Assembly (NCBI RefSeq): GCF_026341035.1 | Contig: NZ_JAPEOQ010000002.1 | Coordinates: forward strand, 744,001 to 808,000 | From: Streptomyces sp. NBC_01016 | GTDB lineage: Bacteria; Actinomycetota; Actinomycetes; Streptomycetales; Streptomycetaceae | Length of the DNA stretch: 64,000 nt | Direction: 5' to 3' | Part shown: one piece after another, positions 1 to 9,043 of the stretch | How the letters are laid out: every line of letters begins with the position of its first letter | Position numbering within the stretch: the first letter of the stretch is position 1 | Notes under the pieces: generated by a model | The model's input: the letters and a program-made list of their open reading frames with translations, nothing else | Told to the model about the DNA's origin: nothing | The model's database searches: none | Program-made: the position numbers and the translations under genes

Positions 1-925
1 TGTCACCGTCGGAGGCCTGGACCGCCCCGCCGGTCATCCGGTACGAGGTGTCGCCGTCGCCGCGCAGCACCACACCGCCCGCCGCCGCGGACGCCCGGAC
101 GTCCTTCAGGGACAGCGAACCCCCGGCCTCCACGGTGAACGCCTCCGAGTTGGCCAGGTCGAACAGCGTCTGCGACAAGGAGACGTCGCCCGCCGTCTGC
201 ACGCCCGGCGACCCGCAGCCCGCCGAGGTCATCGTGCCGCCGGACACCGTGACCTTCCCGCCGCCGGGCCCCACGGCCACCGGCGCCGCCTGCGCGGCCG
301 CCGTGTCGATCTCCACGTACGTCAGGCCGAGGGTGCCACCGTGCGCGGCCGCCACGCCGTGCGCGGAGGCGCCGTGCGTCCTGATGCCGCCCGAGCTGAG
401 CGTGGCCTTCGCGTCCTTGCCCGCGGCGAACACCCCGATCGAGCCCTTGTCCTGGGTGGACATCCGGCCGCCGGACATCGTGAGCGTCCCCCCGTCGCGG
501 GCGAGCGCGGCCGCGTTGAGGCCGTGCCCGTCGGACGCGGTGAGGGACGAGGTGCCGCCATGCTTGATGATCTTCGCGTCGCGCGTCGTCAGCTTCCCGG
601 AACCGGACACGAGCAGCGCGGACTCGTCGCGCTCCGTCGTCTTGAACTCCTTGTGCGACTTCGCCTTCACGGTCTTGTCGTCGACCGTGTACGCGGCCTT
701 CGCGCGCGGCTTCGCGTCCGGGCCCTTGTCGTCGGCCGGCCGGTCCGTCACACAGCGGGCGCCGCTCGCCGTCGCGGCGGGTGAGGCCGTGGGCGGCGGA
801 TTGGTCGCCCCGTCGTCGTCGGAACAGGCGGACAACGTGGAGACGGCGAGCGGCAGCAGCAGTACGGAGGCGGTGACCGCGGTTCGGCGGTGTCCCTGGC
901 GGCGCGGGAGTCCCGGGTTCTTCAT
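1..925 (-). CDS. Secreted lipoprotein with beta-helix-like repeats (3' end outside window)
   Basis: About 308 codons are visible, starting at ATG 925; the 3' end lies before base 1. The N-terminus is a lipoprotein signal: basic MKNPGLPRRQGHRR, a hydrophobic stretch LLLPLAV, and a lipobox LSAC with Cys34 as the lipidated residue. An Asp/Pro/Ala-rich linker follows. From about residue 95 short Gly-rich turns recur (TMSGGRMSTQ, TLSSGGIRTHG, TVSGGTMTSAG, YRMTGGAVQAS), the pattern of a right-handed parallel beta-helix, so it is probably an anchored surface protein. No catalytic motif is visible. Its start is 17 nt after the stop of the upstream PP2C phosphatase gene on the same strand, so the two may be co-transcribed. 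The exact family is unknown. Confidence 0.75.
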   Translation of the reverse strand, partial: MKNPGLPRRQGHRRTAVTASVLLLPLAVSTLSACSDDDGATNPPPTASPAATASGARCVTDRPADDKGPDAKPRAKAAYTVDDKTVKAKSHKEFKTTERDESALLVSGSGKLTTRDAKIIKHGGTSSLTASDGHGLNAAALARDGGTLTMSGGRMSTQDKGSIGVFAAGKDAKATLSSGGIRTHGASAHGVAAAHGGTLGLTYVEIDTAAAQAAPVAVGPGGGKVTVSGGTMTSAGCGSPGVQTAGDVSLSQTLFDLANSEAFTVEAGGSLSLKDVRASAAAGGVVLRGDGDTSYRMTGGAVQASDGD

Positions 926-942
926 GCGCCTACGTTCACACC

Positions 943-2091
943 TCACGCCTCGCGAGGCACGTCCGGGGTCCGCGTGGCGCCGGGAGCGGACACGAGAGGG
1001 GCGAAGACGAGCAGCGTCAGGTCGTCCCTGACCGATCCCGCGAACCGGATGACGTCCCGCCACACCGCGTCCGTGAGCCCGGCCGGATCCTCGCCCGCGA
1101 ACTGCGGAAGCCGGTCGGCGAGCGGATAGAAGTCCCCGACCCGGTTCCGCGCCTCCGTCACCCCGTCCGTCGGGGCGATCAGCCGGTCCCCGGGCCGCAG
1201 TTCGACCGTGAGGCGCTCGGGCGGCGCGACCTCCGCGAGGCCGAGACCGAGCGGCGCCCCCGACGGCACGTCCAGCTCGGTCACCCGCCCGTCGCGCAGC
1301 AGCAGTGGATGCGGGTGGCCGCAGCTGATGACGTGCACGACGGGCGCCTCGCCGGGGGAGGGGTCGGGGAATTCGAGCAGCACCGCCGTCGCGAACAGCT
1401 CCGCGTGCTCGTCCTCCGCCGTGTCCACCACGAGCCGCCGGTCGAGACGCGCCGCCACGCCCTCCAGGTCCGGCTGGTCGAGCACCGCCTCCCGGAACGC
1501 GCCGAGCAGCCCCGCGACCGTGCCCACTGCCGACAGACCGTGCCCCTGTACGTCGCCGACGACAGCGCGCACGCCGGTCGGGCCCTTGCGCACGTCGAAG
1601 AGGTCGCCGCCGACCAGGGCGCCGCGGTGCGCAGCCCGGTACAGGCCCGCGCAGCACACGGCGCCGACCCGCTCGGGCAGTGGCGGCAGCACCGCGAACT
1701 GGGCGGCCTCCGCGACCGTGCGCACCGTGACCAGCTGCTCGTCCCTGCGCCTGCGGACCAGGGCGATCGCCGTGCTGAGCACGGCGACGAGACCCACCGT
1801 CAGTACGTCACTGTCGCCGGGGCGCCCGAAGCCGGTGCGAGGCAGTTCGAGGAGCAGGAGGACGAAGCCGCCGTACAGGGCCGTGGCCACGGGACCGTAC
1901 GACAGTGCGGCGAGCGGGGGGATGGCCGCGAGCGGGAACGCGAGCTCGAACCGGTATCCCGTTGGGGCCTGAAGCGCGTACAGGACCACGAGCAGAGCGA
2001 TCGGCAGCCACCGCAACCAGCGCGGCGGCGGCGCACCGCGCAGCCAGGCGCGCTCCGCCTCGTCCCTGCGGCGCGCCACGGGCCAGGTCAT
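943..2091 (-). CDS. Membrane PP2C-type (SpoIIE/RsbU) serine phosphatase
   Basis: 382 aa. The N-terminal third has about three or four membrane segments (IALLVVLYALQ, a long hydrophobic block AFPLAAI...YGGFVLLLLEL, and VLTVGLVAVLSTAIALV). The rest is a SpoIIE-type PP2C domain: VGGDLFDV and VVGDVQGHG carry the metal-binding Asp/Gly residues, and SCGHPHPLLL, PSGAPLGLG, DGVTEARN and the C-terminal DDLTLLVF match the family. Such phosphatases dephosphorylate anti-anti-sigma factors in partner-switching sigma-factor control. No sensor domain, anti-sigma kinase or anti-sigma antagonist gene lies next to it, so the partner is unknown. It sits 17 nt upstream of the lipoprotein gene. Confidence 0.9.
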   Translation of the reverse strand: MTWPVARRRDEAERAWLRGAPPPRWLRWLPIALLVVLYALQAPTGYRFELAFPLAAIPPLAALSYGPVATALYGGFVLLLLELPRTGFGRPGDSDVLTVGLVAVLSTAIALVRRRRDEQLVTVRTVAEAAQFAVLPPLPERVGAVCCAGLYRAAHRGALVGGDLFDVRKGPTGVRAVVGDVQGHGLSAVGTVAGLLGAFREAVLDQPDLEGVAARLDRRLVVDTAEDEHAELFATAVLLEFPDPSPGEAPVVHVISCGHPHPLLLRDGRVTELDVPSGAPLGLGLAEVAPPERLTVELRPGDRLIAPTDGVTEARNRVGDFYPLADRLPQFAGEDPAGLTDAVWRDVIRFAGSVRDDLTLLVFAPLVSAPGATRTPDVPREA

Positions 2092-2195
2092 GCCGGCTTC
2101 GGCTCCCTTCGCGACGGACGTTCCACCTCACCCTGCTACGAGTCGGGGCCCGTCGCACGCCGTGACCGCGCCGTGACTGCGCCGCGCCGGGCGGG

Positions 2196-2696
2196 CTACA
2201 GGGGCTGTCCCATCAGCACGTCGTCCACGTACGACCCGTCGAGCAGGAACTCCCCGGGCAGCACGCCCTCGATGACGAAGCCCTCCGCCTCGTAGAGCTT
2301 CCGGGCCGGGGTGTTGTGGCCGAGGACGCGCAGCGTGATCCGGCGCGCGCCCTGCCGCCGTGCCAGCTCGATCGCGCCCCGCACCAGGGCCCGGCCGGCG
2401 CCGCGCCCGCGGGCCGCGTCGGCGACAGCGAGCCCCATGATCTGCCGTACGTGCGCGTTCGCCTCCAGGGGCGTGGGGAGGCCGAGGCGGATGTAGCCGA
2501 CGAGCACGCCGTCGAGCTCGGCGACGAGGTGGTCGCGTGGGCCGAAACGCTCGTTGAAGAACGGCGAAGGGGCCGGGTCGAGAGCCGTCACCGCGTGCAG
2601 ATGCGACCAGGTGTCCCGGTCGAGGCGGTCGAGCGCGGGCGCGTCCTCGGGGACGGCGAAACGTATGTGGGCCACGGAGTCCTCGGGGGCTGACAT
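2196..2696 (-). CDS. GNAT family N-acetyltransferase
   Basis: 166 aa from ATG 2696. The frame stays open far upstream, but only this start gives a normal GNAT N-terminus (MSAPEDSVAHIRFA). The acetyl-CoA pyrophosphate-binding motif is RGRGAGRA (residues 96-103), preceded by the beta-4 strand IMGLAVAD and followed by the C-terminal NTPARKLYEAEGF signature (residues about 130-142). It should transfer an acetyl group to a small molecule or N-terminus; the substrate cannot be told from sequence. It is divergent from the SDR-type gene at 2730, with only 33 nt between the start codons, so the two promoters must overlap. No clear SD precedes the ATG. Confidence 0.88.
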   Translation of the reverse strand: MSAPEDSVAHIRFAVPEDAPALDRLDRDTWSHLHAVTALDPAPSPFFNERFGPRDHLVAELDGVLVGYIRLGLPTPLEANAHVRQIMGLAVADAARGRGAGRALVRGAIELARRQGARRITLRVLGHNTPARKLYEAEGFVIEGVLPGEFLLDGSYVDDVLMGQPL

Positions 2697-2729
2697 GCGG
2701 CCGACTGTACGACGGGCAGGATGGGTCCC

Positions 2730-3617
2730 ATGACACGTTTCGCGGTGGCGGGCGCATCCGGACTGACCGGCTCGGCCCTGGTGCGGTCCCTGACGGACGA
2801 CGGGCACGACGTGGTGCGCCTGGTGCGGCGCGCCCCACGGGCGGCGGACGAGGCCCGCTGGGATCCGAAGGAGGGTTACGTCGACACGTCCCGGCTCGCC
2901 GGCTGCGAGGCGATCGTCAACCTCGCGGGGGCGGGGGTCGGCGACCATCGGTGGACGGCCGCGTACAAGCGGGAGATCCGCGACAGCCGGGTCCTCGGTA
3001 CGCAGACGCTCGCGCGGGCAGCGGCCGGGCTGGACACGCCGCCGCGGGTCTTCCTCAATGGCAGCGCGGTCGGCTACTACGGCGACACGGGCAGCCGCAC
3101 GGTCGACGAGACGGCTCCGGCGGGCGACGGTTTCCTGCCCTCGCTGTGCGTCGAGTGGGAGGCGGCGGCCGCGCCCGCGCACCAGGTGGGCATCCGTACG
3201 GTGTTCGCCCGCACCGGTCTTGTCGTCGCGCGGGGCGGTGGGGCCTGGGGCAAGCTCTTCCCGCTGTTCAAGGCGGGGCTCGGTGGGCGGATGGGGGACG
3301 GTCGGCAGTACTGGTCGTACATCGCGCTCGACGATCATGTGGCGGCGCTGCGGCACCTTTTGGATGCGGGTGACGTGGCCGGTCCGGTGAACCTGACGGC
3401 GCCGCAGCCGGCGACGAACCGGGAGGTGACGGAGGCGATGGGGCGGGTTCTGCGGAGGCCTGCGGTGCTGCCGGTTCCGTCCTTCGCGCTCCGGGTGGTC
3501 CTCGGGGAGATGGCGGGTGACGTTCTTGGGTCCACCCGGGCCGTGCCCACGCGGTTGCTGGAATCCGGTTTCGAGTTCGCCCACCCCGGAGTGGACCAGG
3601 CGATCCACGCGGCGTGA
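2730..3617 (+). CDS. TIGR01777-family NAD(P)-dependent epimerase/oxidoreductase (YfcH-like)
   Basis: 295 aa. Extended SDR Rossmann fold with the dinucleotide motif GASGLTG (residues 8-14), NLAGAGV, and the family-typical YYGDTG and FARTGLV stretches; DUF1731-like C-terminal part (VPSFALRVVLGEMA, VPTRLLESGFEF). Members resemble cell-division inhibitor-like SulA/YfcH proteins but their reaction is not established. Start: ATG 2721 lies directly against the AGG-type SD, whereas ATG 2730 has AGG nine bases upstream, so 2730 is preferred. It is convergent with the DUF4240 gene, and a GC-rich hairpin repeat separates the two 3' ends. Confidence 0.88.
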   Translation: MTRFAVAGASGLTGSALVRSLTDDGHDVVRLVRRAPRAADEARWDPKEGYVDTSRLAGCEAIVNLAGAGVGDHRWTAAYKREIRDSRVLGTQTLARAAAGLDTPPRVFLNGSAVGYYGDTGSRTVDETAPAGDGFLPSLCVEWEAAAAPAHQVGIRTVFARTGLVVARGGGAWGKLFPLFKAGLGGRMGDGRQYWSYIALDDHVAALRHLLDAGDVAGPVNLTAPQPATNREVTEAMGRVLRRPAVLPVPSFALRVVLGEMAGDVLGSTRAVPTRLLESGFEFAHPGVDQAIHAA

Positions 3618-3639
3618 GCCGGACGGGGCCCCTACGCCC

Positions 3640-3735
3640 CGGGGCTCCGCCCCGGACCCCGCGCCTCAAACGCCGGCGGGGCTGGATTTGCCCCGCCCAC
3701 CTCCCACCACCCGCCCCCTCCGGGGGCGTCGGCGC
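3640..3735. repeat. Dispersed GC-rich hairpin repeats (two families) between convergent genes
   Basis: 3640-3654 reads as a perfect hairpin, CGGGGC/GCCCCG around a three-base loop. With the following GACCCCGCGCCTCAAACGCC it is one copy of a repeat seen again near 16300, 16450, 20520, 20570, 60190 and 63810. From about 3698 a second family begins, CACCCGCCCCCTCCGGGGGC-like, with copies near 23680, 24285, 59560 and 59900. Position between two 3' ends suggests termination or transcript protection. Confidence 0.7.
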
Positions 3736-3783
3736 CACGGTGCCGCGCAACGGAAACGGGTGGCCCCGGCCCCGGCGCGGATG

Positions 3784-4299
3784 TCAGCCGAAGCGGGCCG
3801 TCAGGCGGGGGTACGTACGGGCCATCACCCCGTCGTCCTCGAAGTCCAGAGGCGTGCCCTCCGGCTCCGGGGGCGCGGGGGCGAGGCCCAGGTCCGGTGC
3901 GACCACCCCGGTCAGCTGCTCGTACGCCTCGTCCGCCGCGAAGCCGATCTCCTCGCCGTCCCCGTCGACCTCCTCGTCGAAGTCGTCCAGGAGTTCCGCC
4001 AGCGAATCCGGATCGTGCAGCGCCCCCTCGAACATCTCCCGGCCCTGGCCGATCAGCCAGCACCGGAAGTAGTCGAAGGCGTCGTCGCTCGCCCCGTCCA
4101 GCAGGACCCACGCCGCGCCCCATAGGTCCCATCGGTACGCCCGGTTGTACCGGGACTCGAAGTGCCGGGCGAAGTCGAGCACGAAATCCGGATCGGACCG
4201 CAGCAGCCGTTCGACGAGCAGCTCGGCGTGGTCCTCGGGGTCGCCACCCGCGGCCTCACGCGTACTGTCCACGATCTCCCAGAACTCGGTCTCGTCCAT
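3784..4299 (-). CDS. DUF4240 domain-containing protein
   Basis: 171 aa from ATG 4299. The N-terminal MDETEFWEIVDSTREAAGG followed by LLRSDPDFVLDFARHFES is the typical opening of the DUF4240 family; GAAWVLLDGASDDAFDYF and FRCWLIGQGREMFE continue the domain. It is acidic, soluble and without a signal peptide or membrane segment. Family function is unknown; members are common in Streptomyces. The longer open frame upstream of 4299 is a shadow because this N-terminus is the conserved one. Confidence 0.85.
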   Translation of the reverse strand: MDETEFWEIVDSTREAAGGDPEDHAELLVERLLRSDPDFVLDFARHFESRYNRAYRWDLWGAAWVLLDGASDDAFDYFRCWLIGQGREMFEGALHDPDSLAELLDDFDEEVDGDGEEIGFAADEAYEQLTGVVAPDLGLAPAPPEPEGTPLDFEDDGVMARTYPRLTARFG

Positions 4300-4421
4300 C
4301 ACGGGACCAGCATCGGCCCTGTACCGATGGGGCGCACGCCGAGCGCGGGAGCTGCTCCACTTCGTTATGCATGCACATGCCCACGGCACGCCCGCGACGC
4401 CCCCGCGCGGCGTGGCACCCG

Positions 4422-5414
4422 TCAGCCGTACCACTCCCGCATCCGCCGCGCGGCCAGCGCGAACCGCTCCCGCAGCGCCGCCGGAGCCACCACCTCCGCC
4501 TCCGGCCCGAGCGCCATGAGCTGCGTGTACGCCACGTCCTCCGACTCGACCGGCAGGGTCACCGTCACCCGCCCCTCCGCGTCCGCGTCCCCCGCCGACT
4601 CCAGCGCCTCGCGCGCGGACGCCGGATCGGTGGCGTACGGCAGTTGACGTACCCCCGAGGGCGTGAGCCGGACGACGACCTCCGACCGCAGCAGTGCCCG
4701 CGCGAACTGCGCCGCCCGCTCCTCCCAGAACGCGGGCAGGTCGAACGCGTCCTCCCCCTCGACCCTCGCGAACCGCTCCTCGCCCGGCTCCACCGCCGTG
4801 AACCGGTCGACCCGGTACACCCGGAAGGCGTCCGCCCCGCGCACCGCCGCCGCCAGGTACCAGACGCCCGCCTTGAGCACGAGCCCGTACGGCTCCAACT
4901 CCCGCTCCACGTCCTCCGACTGCCCCAGTGAAGTGCGGCGGTAGCGGACTCGCACCACTCGGTCCTCCCACACCGCCTCCGCGATCGCGGGCAGCAGCTC
5001 GGGCGTCTGCGGCTCCTGGAACCAGCCAGGCGCGTCCAGATGGAAGCGCTGCGCCGCCGTCCGCGGCGCGTCCCGCAAGGAGGGCAGCAGGGCCGCCGAC
5101 ACCTTCAGGTGCGCCGCTGACGCCGCGTCCTCCAGGCCCATCTCGCGCAGCGCTCCCGGCACCCCCGACAGGAACAGCGCCTCCGCCTCGCCGCGCGCGA
5201 GCCCCGTGAGCCGCGTCCGGTACCCGCCGATCAGCCGGTACCCGCCGGCCCGCCCACGGTCCGCGTACACCGGAACCCCGGCCTCCGACAACGCCTGCGC
5301 GTCCCGCGTCACCGTCCGCTCGGACACCTCGAGCTCGCGCGCCAGCTCGGCCGCGGTCATGGACGGCCGGGACTGGAGCAACAGCACCATCTTGATCAGG
5401 CGGGCAGCACGCAT
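4422..5414 (-). CDS. YafY-type transcriptional regulator (HTH plus WYL domain)
   Basis: 330 aa. The N-terminal winged helix of DeoR type is clear: RLIKMVLLLQSRPSMTAAEL and ELEVSERTVTRDAQALSEAG (recognition helix about residues 28-45). A WYL domain follows (VRVRYRR about 175-181, YLAAAVRGADAFRVYRVDRF about 207-226) and then a WCX-like C-terminal region. WYL regulators sense ligands, sometimes nucleic acids, and act as activators or repressors. It is transcribed away from the DUF4240 gene on the same strand, with the VOC gene 39 nt upstream; that neighbour is a possible target or operon partner. Confidence 0.92.
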   Translation of the reverse strand: MRAARLIKMVLLLQSRPSMTAAELARELEVSERTVTRDAQALSEAGVPVYADRGRAGGYRLIGGYRTRLTGLARGEAEALFLSGVPGALREMGLEDAASAAHLKVSAALLPSLRDAPRTAAQRFHLDAPGWFQEPQTPELLPAIAEAVWEDRVVRVRYRRTSLGQSEDVERELEPYGLVLKAGVWYLAAAVRGADAFRVYRVDRFTAVEPGEERFARVEGEDAFDLPAFWEERAAQFARALLRSEVVVRLTPSGVRQLPYATDPASAREALESAGDADAEGRVTVTLPVESEDVAYTQLMALGPEAEVVAPAALRERFALAARRMREWYG

Positions 5415-5453
5415 ACGGCCATCATGAACCGCCCCACTGACAACGGGACCCGC

Positions 5454-6218
5454 TCAAGCGGCGAAGCGCATCACCGAGAACGCCGCGCCCTGCGGGTCCG
5501 CGAGCATCGCGAACCGGCCGGGCTCGATCGTCGTCGGCTGCACCAGGACCTGCCCCGACAGCTCCACGCAGCGCTCCGCCACGGCGTCCGGATCGTCCAC
5601 GGCCACGTACAGGTTCCAGTACGAGGGCACCTCGGGAGGGAACTCACCGGTCGACATATCGACCATGCCGCCGAACGCCTCGTCGGCGACGGTCCAGTTC
5701 GTGTAGGCGCCGTTCCGCTCGGTGCCCCAGCCGAGCACCGACTGGTAGAAGTCGACGGAGCCCGCGCCGTCCCGGGTGAGCAGCTCGAACCAGCAGAAGC
5801 TGCTCGGCACGTTCACCGCCTGGAAACCGGCGTGCTCCTGCGGCTCCCACAGGCCGAACACGGCGCCCGCCCGGTCCTGACAGACCGCGAGCCTGCCCTC
5901 TTCGGGGACGCCGATCGGGCCGGAGACGACCCGGCCGCCGTTGCCGCTCACGCGCGCGGTGACCGCGTCGATGCCGCTGGACTGGAAGTACGGCAGCCAG
6001 GCGGCGGGCTGTCCGGGGCGCAGCACCGGGCCGACCCCGGCCACCTTCGGTCCGTCCGGGCTGTCGAGCGCGAACGTGCCGTGGCCGCCGACCGTGGGGT
6101 CGTCGGACGAGCGCGTACGCCAGCCGAACAGGGCCTCGTAGAAGTACCGGGCCGCCTCCGGGTCGGTGCTCGACAGGTCCGCCCAGCAGGGAGCGGAGGG
6201 GGTCTTGGAGATCTTCAC
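5454..6218 (-). CDS. VOC family protein with two glyoxalase-like modules
   Basis: 254 aa from GTG 6218, chosen because GGGAGG lies nine bases upstream; the frame continues to 6266 without an SD. Two vicinal-oxygen-chelate modules are visible: residues about 8-125 (CWADLSSTDPEAARYFYEALFGW ... FGLWEPQEH) and about 135-254 (CWFELLTRDGAGSVDFYQSVLGW ... AMLADPQGAAFSVMR), each with the paired beta-alpha-beta-beta-beta layout. The family includes dioxygenases, glyoxalases and antibiotic-sequestering proteins. The 27-kDa-antigen-like proteins of actinobacteria share this architecture; the substrate is unknown. Confidence 0.87.
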   Translation of the reverse strand: MKISKTPSAPCWADLSSTDPEAARYFYEALFGWRTRSSDDPTVGGHGTFALDSPDGPKVAGVGPVLRPGQPAAWLPYFQSSGIDAVTARVSGNGGRVVSGPIGVPEEGRLAVCQDRAGAVFGLWEPQEHAGFQAVNVPSSFCWFELLTRDGAGSVDFYQSVLGWGTERNGAYTNWTVADEAFGGMVDMSTGEFPPEVPSYWNLYVAVDDPDAVAERCVELSGQVLVQPTTIEPGRFAMLADPQGAAFSVMRFAA

Positions 6219-6271
6219 GGAACAGCGCCTCCCGCGGACGGCCTTCGCCACGACGCGTCCATTCACGCACG

Positions 6272-6304
6272 CGTGCCCCGTCCCGGCAATCGGGACGGGG
6301 CACG
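6272..6304 (-). terminator. Intrinsic-type terminator after aceE
   Basis: A perfect 13-bp inverted repeat, CGTGCCCCGTCCC, seven-base loop, GGGACGGGGCACG, starts 34 nt beyond the aceE stop. There is no U tract, as is usual for Streptomyces terminators. Confidence 0.7.
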
Positions 6305-6337
6305 CACAGCCCGTGCTTCGAAGAAGCAGGCGGAGAA

Positions 6338-9043
6338 CTACAGGCCGTAGCGCTCGCGCGCCTCCTTCACGGCCGTCGCCTTGACCTCGCCGCGGCGGGC
6401 GAGCTGGGCGAGGGACGCGACGACGATCGACTCGGCGTCGACGCCGAAGTGGCGGCGGGCGTCCTCACGGGTGTCCGAGAGGCCGAAGCCGTCGGCGCCC
6501 AGCGAGGTGTAGTCCTGCTCGACCCACTGCGCGATCTGGTCGGGGACCTGGCGCATGTAGTCGGACACGGCCAGGACCGGGCCCTCGGCGCCGGCAAGCG
6601 CCTGGCGGACGAACGGCACCCGCTCCTCGCCGTTCAGCAGCGCCTCGTCGGCCTCCAGGGCGTCGCGGCGCAGCTCGGTCCAGGACGTCGCGGACCACAC
6701 GTCGGCGGCCACGCCCCAGTCCTCGGCGAGCAGCTGCTGCGCCTTGAGCGTCCAGTGGATCGCCGTACCGGAACCGATGAGGTTGATGCGCGGGGCGTTC
6801 GCGGCCGCCACGTCCACACCCGCGGTCTCCGCCGTGTTGAAGCGGTAGAGGCCCTTGATGATGGCCTCGTCGAGACCCTCCACGGCCGGCTTCGCGGGCT
6901 GCGGCATCGGCTCGTTGTAGACCGTCAGGTAGTAGAAGACGTCCTGGTCCTCACCCGGCTTGGCCTCGCCGTACATGCGGCGCAGGCCCTCCTTCATGAT
7001 GACCGCGATCTCGTAGGCGAACGCCGGGTCGTAGGAGAGAGCCGCCGGGTTGGTGGCCGCGATCATCGGCGAGTGGCCGTCCGCGTGCTGCAGACCCTCA
7101 CCGGTGAGCGTGGTGCGGCCGGCCGTGGCGCCGACGACGAAGCCGCGGCCCATCTGGTCGGCGAGCTGCCAGAACTGGTCGCCCGTGCGCTGCCAGCCGA
7201 ACATCGAGTAGAAGATGTACAGCGGGATCATCTGCTCGCCGTGCGTCGAGTACGACGTGGCGGCGGCGATGAAGTCCGCGAGCGAACCGGCCTCGTTGAT
7301 CCCCTCGTTGAGGATCTGGCCGGACTCGGACTCCTTGTAGTACATGAGCTGGTCGCGGTCGACCGGGTCGTACGTCTGGCCCTTGGGCGAGTACAGACCG
7401 AGCGACGGGAACAGCGACTCCATGCCGAAGGTGCGCGCCTCGTCGGGGATGATCGGCACCCAGCGCTTGCCGGACGTCTTGTCCCGTACGAGGTCCTTGA
7501 GGAGCCGTACGAGCGCCATCGTCGAGGCGACGGTCTGCGTGCCGGAGCCCTTGTCGAACGACGCGAACGCCTTGTCCGCGGGCGCGGGCAGCGGCGCGAG
7601 CGGCTGCGTACGGCGGGCCGGGGCGGGACCGCCGAGGGCGGCGCGACGCTCGGCGAGGTAGCGCAGCTCGGGGGAGCCCTCCGCGGGACGGGCGTACGGG
7701 ACGACGCCGTCCTCGAAGAGGCTGTCCGGGATCGGCAGGTCAAGGAGGTCACGCATCCCCTTGAACTCGTCGATCGTCAGCTTCTTCATCTGGTGGTTGG
7801 CGTTCTTGGACTCGAAGCCCTTGCCGAGCGTGAAGCCCTTCACCGTCTGGGTGAGGATCACGGTCGGCTTGCCCTTGTGCTCGACGGCCGCCTTGTACGC
7901 CGCGTACACCTTGCGGGGCTCGTGGCCGCCGCGGGAGGTGTGGAAGCACTCGGAGATCTTGTCGTCGGACAGGACCTTGGCGAGCTCGATGAGCGCCGGG
8001 TCGGTGCCGAAGAAGTTCTCGCGGATGTAGGCGACGTCGCGCGTCTGGTACGTCTGGAACTGGGCGTCCGGGACCTCGCGCAGGCGGCGAAGCAGGGCGC
8101 CGGTGGTGTCGAGCTGGAAGAGCTCGTCCCAGGCGTTGCCCCACATGGATTTGATGACGTTCCAGCCGGAGCCGAGGAACTGGGCCTCGAGCTCCTGCAC
8201 CACGCGGAAGTTCGGGCGGACCGGGCCGTCCAGGCGCTGCAGGTTGCAGTTGATGACGAAGGTCAGGTTGTCCAGACCCTCGCGGGCGGCGAGCGTGAGC
8301 GCCGAGGTCGACTCGGGCTCGTCCATCTCGCCGTCGCCGAGGAACGCCCAGACGTGCGAGTTCGAGGTGTCCTTGATGTTGCGCGCCGTCAGGTAGCGGT
8401 TGAACCGCGCCTGGTAGACGGCCGACAGCGGGCCGAGGCCCATGGACACCGTCGGGAACTCCCACAGCCAGGGAAGACGACGGGGGTGCGGGTACGACGG
8501 CAGGCCGTTGCCGCCGGCCTCGCGGCGGAAGTTGTCGAGCTGCTGCTCGGACAGACGGCCGTCGAGGAACGCGCGGGCGTAGATGCCGGGGGAGGCGTGG
8601 CCCTGGATGTAGAGCTGGTCGCCCGAGCCGTCGCCCTCCTTGCCGCGGAAGAAGTGGTTGAAGCCGGTCTCGTACAGCCAGGCGGCCGAGGCGAAGGTGG
8701 CGATGTGGCCGCCGACGCCGTGCTTCGAGCCACGGGTCACCATCGCGGCCGCGTTCCAGCGGTTGTACGCGGTGATCTTGGCTTCCATCTCCTCGTCGCC
8801 GGGGAACTCCGGCTCGGCGGCGGTGGGGATGGAGTTGACGTAGTCCGTCTCAAGAAGCTTCGGCAGCGCCAGGCCGCCCGCCTCGGCGCCTTCCAGGGTG
8901 CGCCGCATCAGGTACGCGGCACGGTGTGGCCCGGCCGCCTTGGTGACGGCGTCCAGGGAGGCCCGCCATTCGGCGGTCTCCTCGGGGTCACGGTCCGGGA
9001 GCTGGTCGAGCTCGCTCGGCTGGATGCGCATGGGGTCGGTCAT
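6338..9043 (-). CDS. aceE: Pyruvate dehydrogenase E1 component, homodimeric type
   Basis: 901 aa, full length for the AceE family. It decarboxylates pyruvate with thiamine diphosphate and passes the hydroxyethyl group to the lipoyl arm of E2. Seen in order: N-terminal EYLIP-like AceE region (LLETDYVNSIPT), the ThDP motif GDGEMDEPE ... NCNLQRLDGPVR starting near residue 232, the inner loop region, and the C-terminal transketolase-like half (GEGLQHADGHSP, SLGADGFGLSDTR). Start ATG 9043 with AGGAAGG 12 bases upstream; ATG 9031 is an alternative. E2 and E3 genes lie just upstream on the same strand, and a GntR gene with a palindrome over the promoter lies between. Confidence 0.96.
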   Translation of the reverse strand: MTDPMRIQPSELDQLPDRDPEETAEWRASLDAVTKAAGPHRAAYLMRRTLEGAEAGGLALPKLLETDYVNSIPTAAEPEFPGDEEMEAKITAYNRWNAAAMVTRGSKHGVGGHIATFASAAWLYETGFNHFFRGKEGDGSGDQLYIQGHASPGIYARAFLDGRLSEQQLDNFRREAGGNGLPSYPHPRRLPWLWEFPTVSMGLGPLSAVYQARFNRYLTARNIKDTSNSHVWAFLGDGEMDEPESTSALTLAAREGLDNLTFVINCNLQRLDGPVRPNFRVVQELEAQFLGSGWNVIKSMWGNAWDELFQLDTTGALLRRLREVPDAQFQTYQTRDVAYIRENFFGTDPALIELAKVLSDDKISECFHTSRGGHEPRKVYAAYKAAVEHKGKPTVILTQTVKGFTLGKGFESKNANHQMKKLTIDEFKGMRDLLDLPIPDSLFEDGVVPYARPAEGSPELRYLAERRAALGGPAPARRTQPLAPLPAPADKAFASFDKGSGTQTVASTMALVRLLKDLVRDKTSGKRWVPIIPDEARTFGMESLFPSLGLYSPKGQTYDPVDRDQLMYYKESESGQILNEGINEAGSLADFIAAATSYSTHGEQMIPLYIFYSMFGWQRTGDQFWQLADQMGRGFVVGATAGRTTLTGEGLQHADGHSPMIAATNPAALSYDPAFAYEIAVIMKEGLRRMYGEAKPGEDQDVFYYLTVYNEPMPQPAKPAVEGLDEAIIKGLYRFNTAETAGVDVAAANAPRINLIGSGTAIHWTLKAQQLLAEDWGVAADVWSATSWTELRRDALEADEALLNGEERVPFVRQALAGAEGPVLAVSDYMRQVPDQIAQWVEQDYTSLGADGFGLSDTREDARRHFGVDAESIVVASLAQLARRGEVKATAVKEARERYGL

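Noticed and set aside
2721..2729. ATG 2721 as start of the TIGR01777 gene
   Set aside because: The SD abuts this codon; ATG 2730 has proper spacing.
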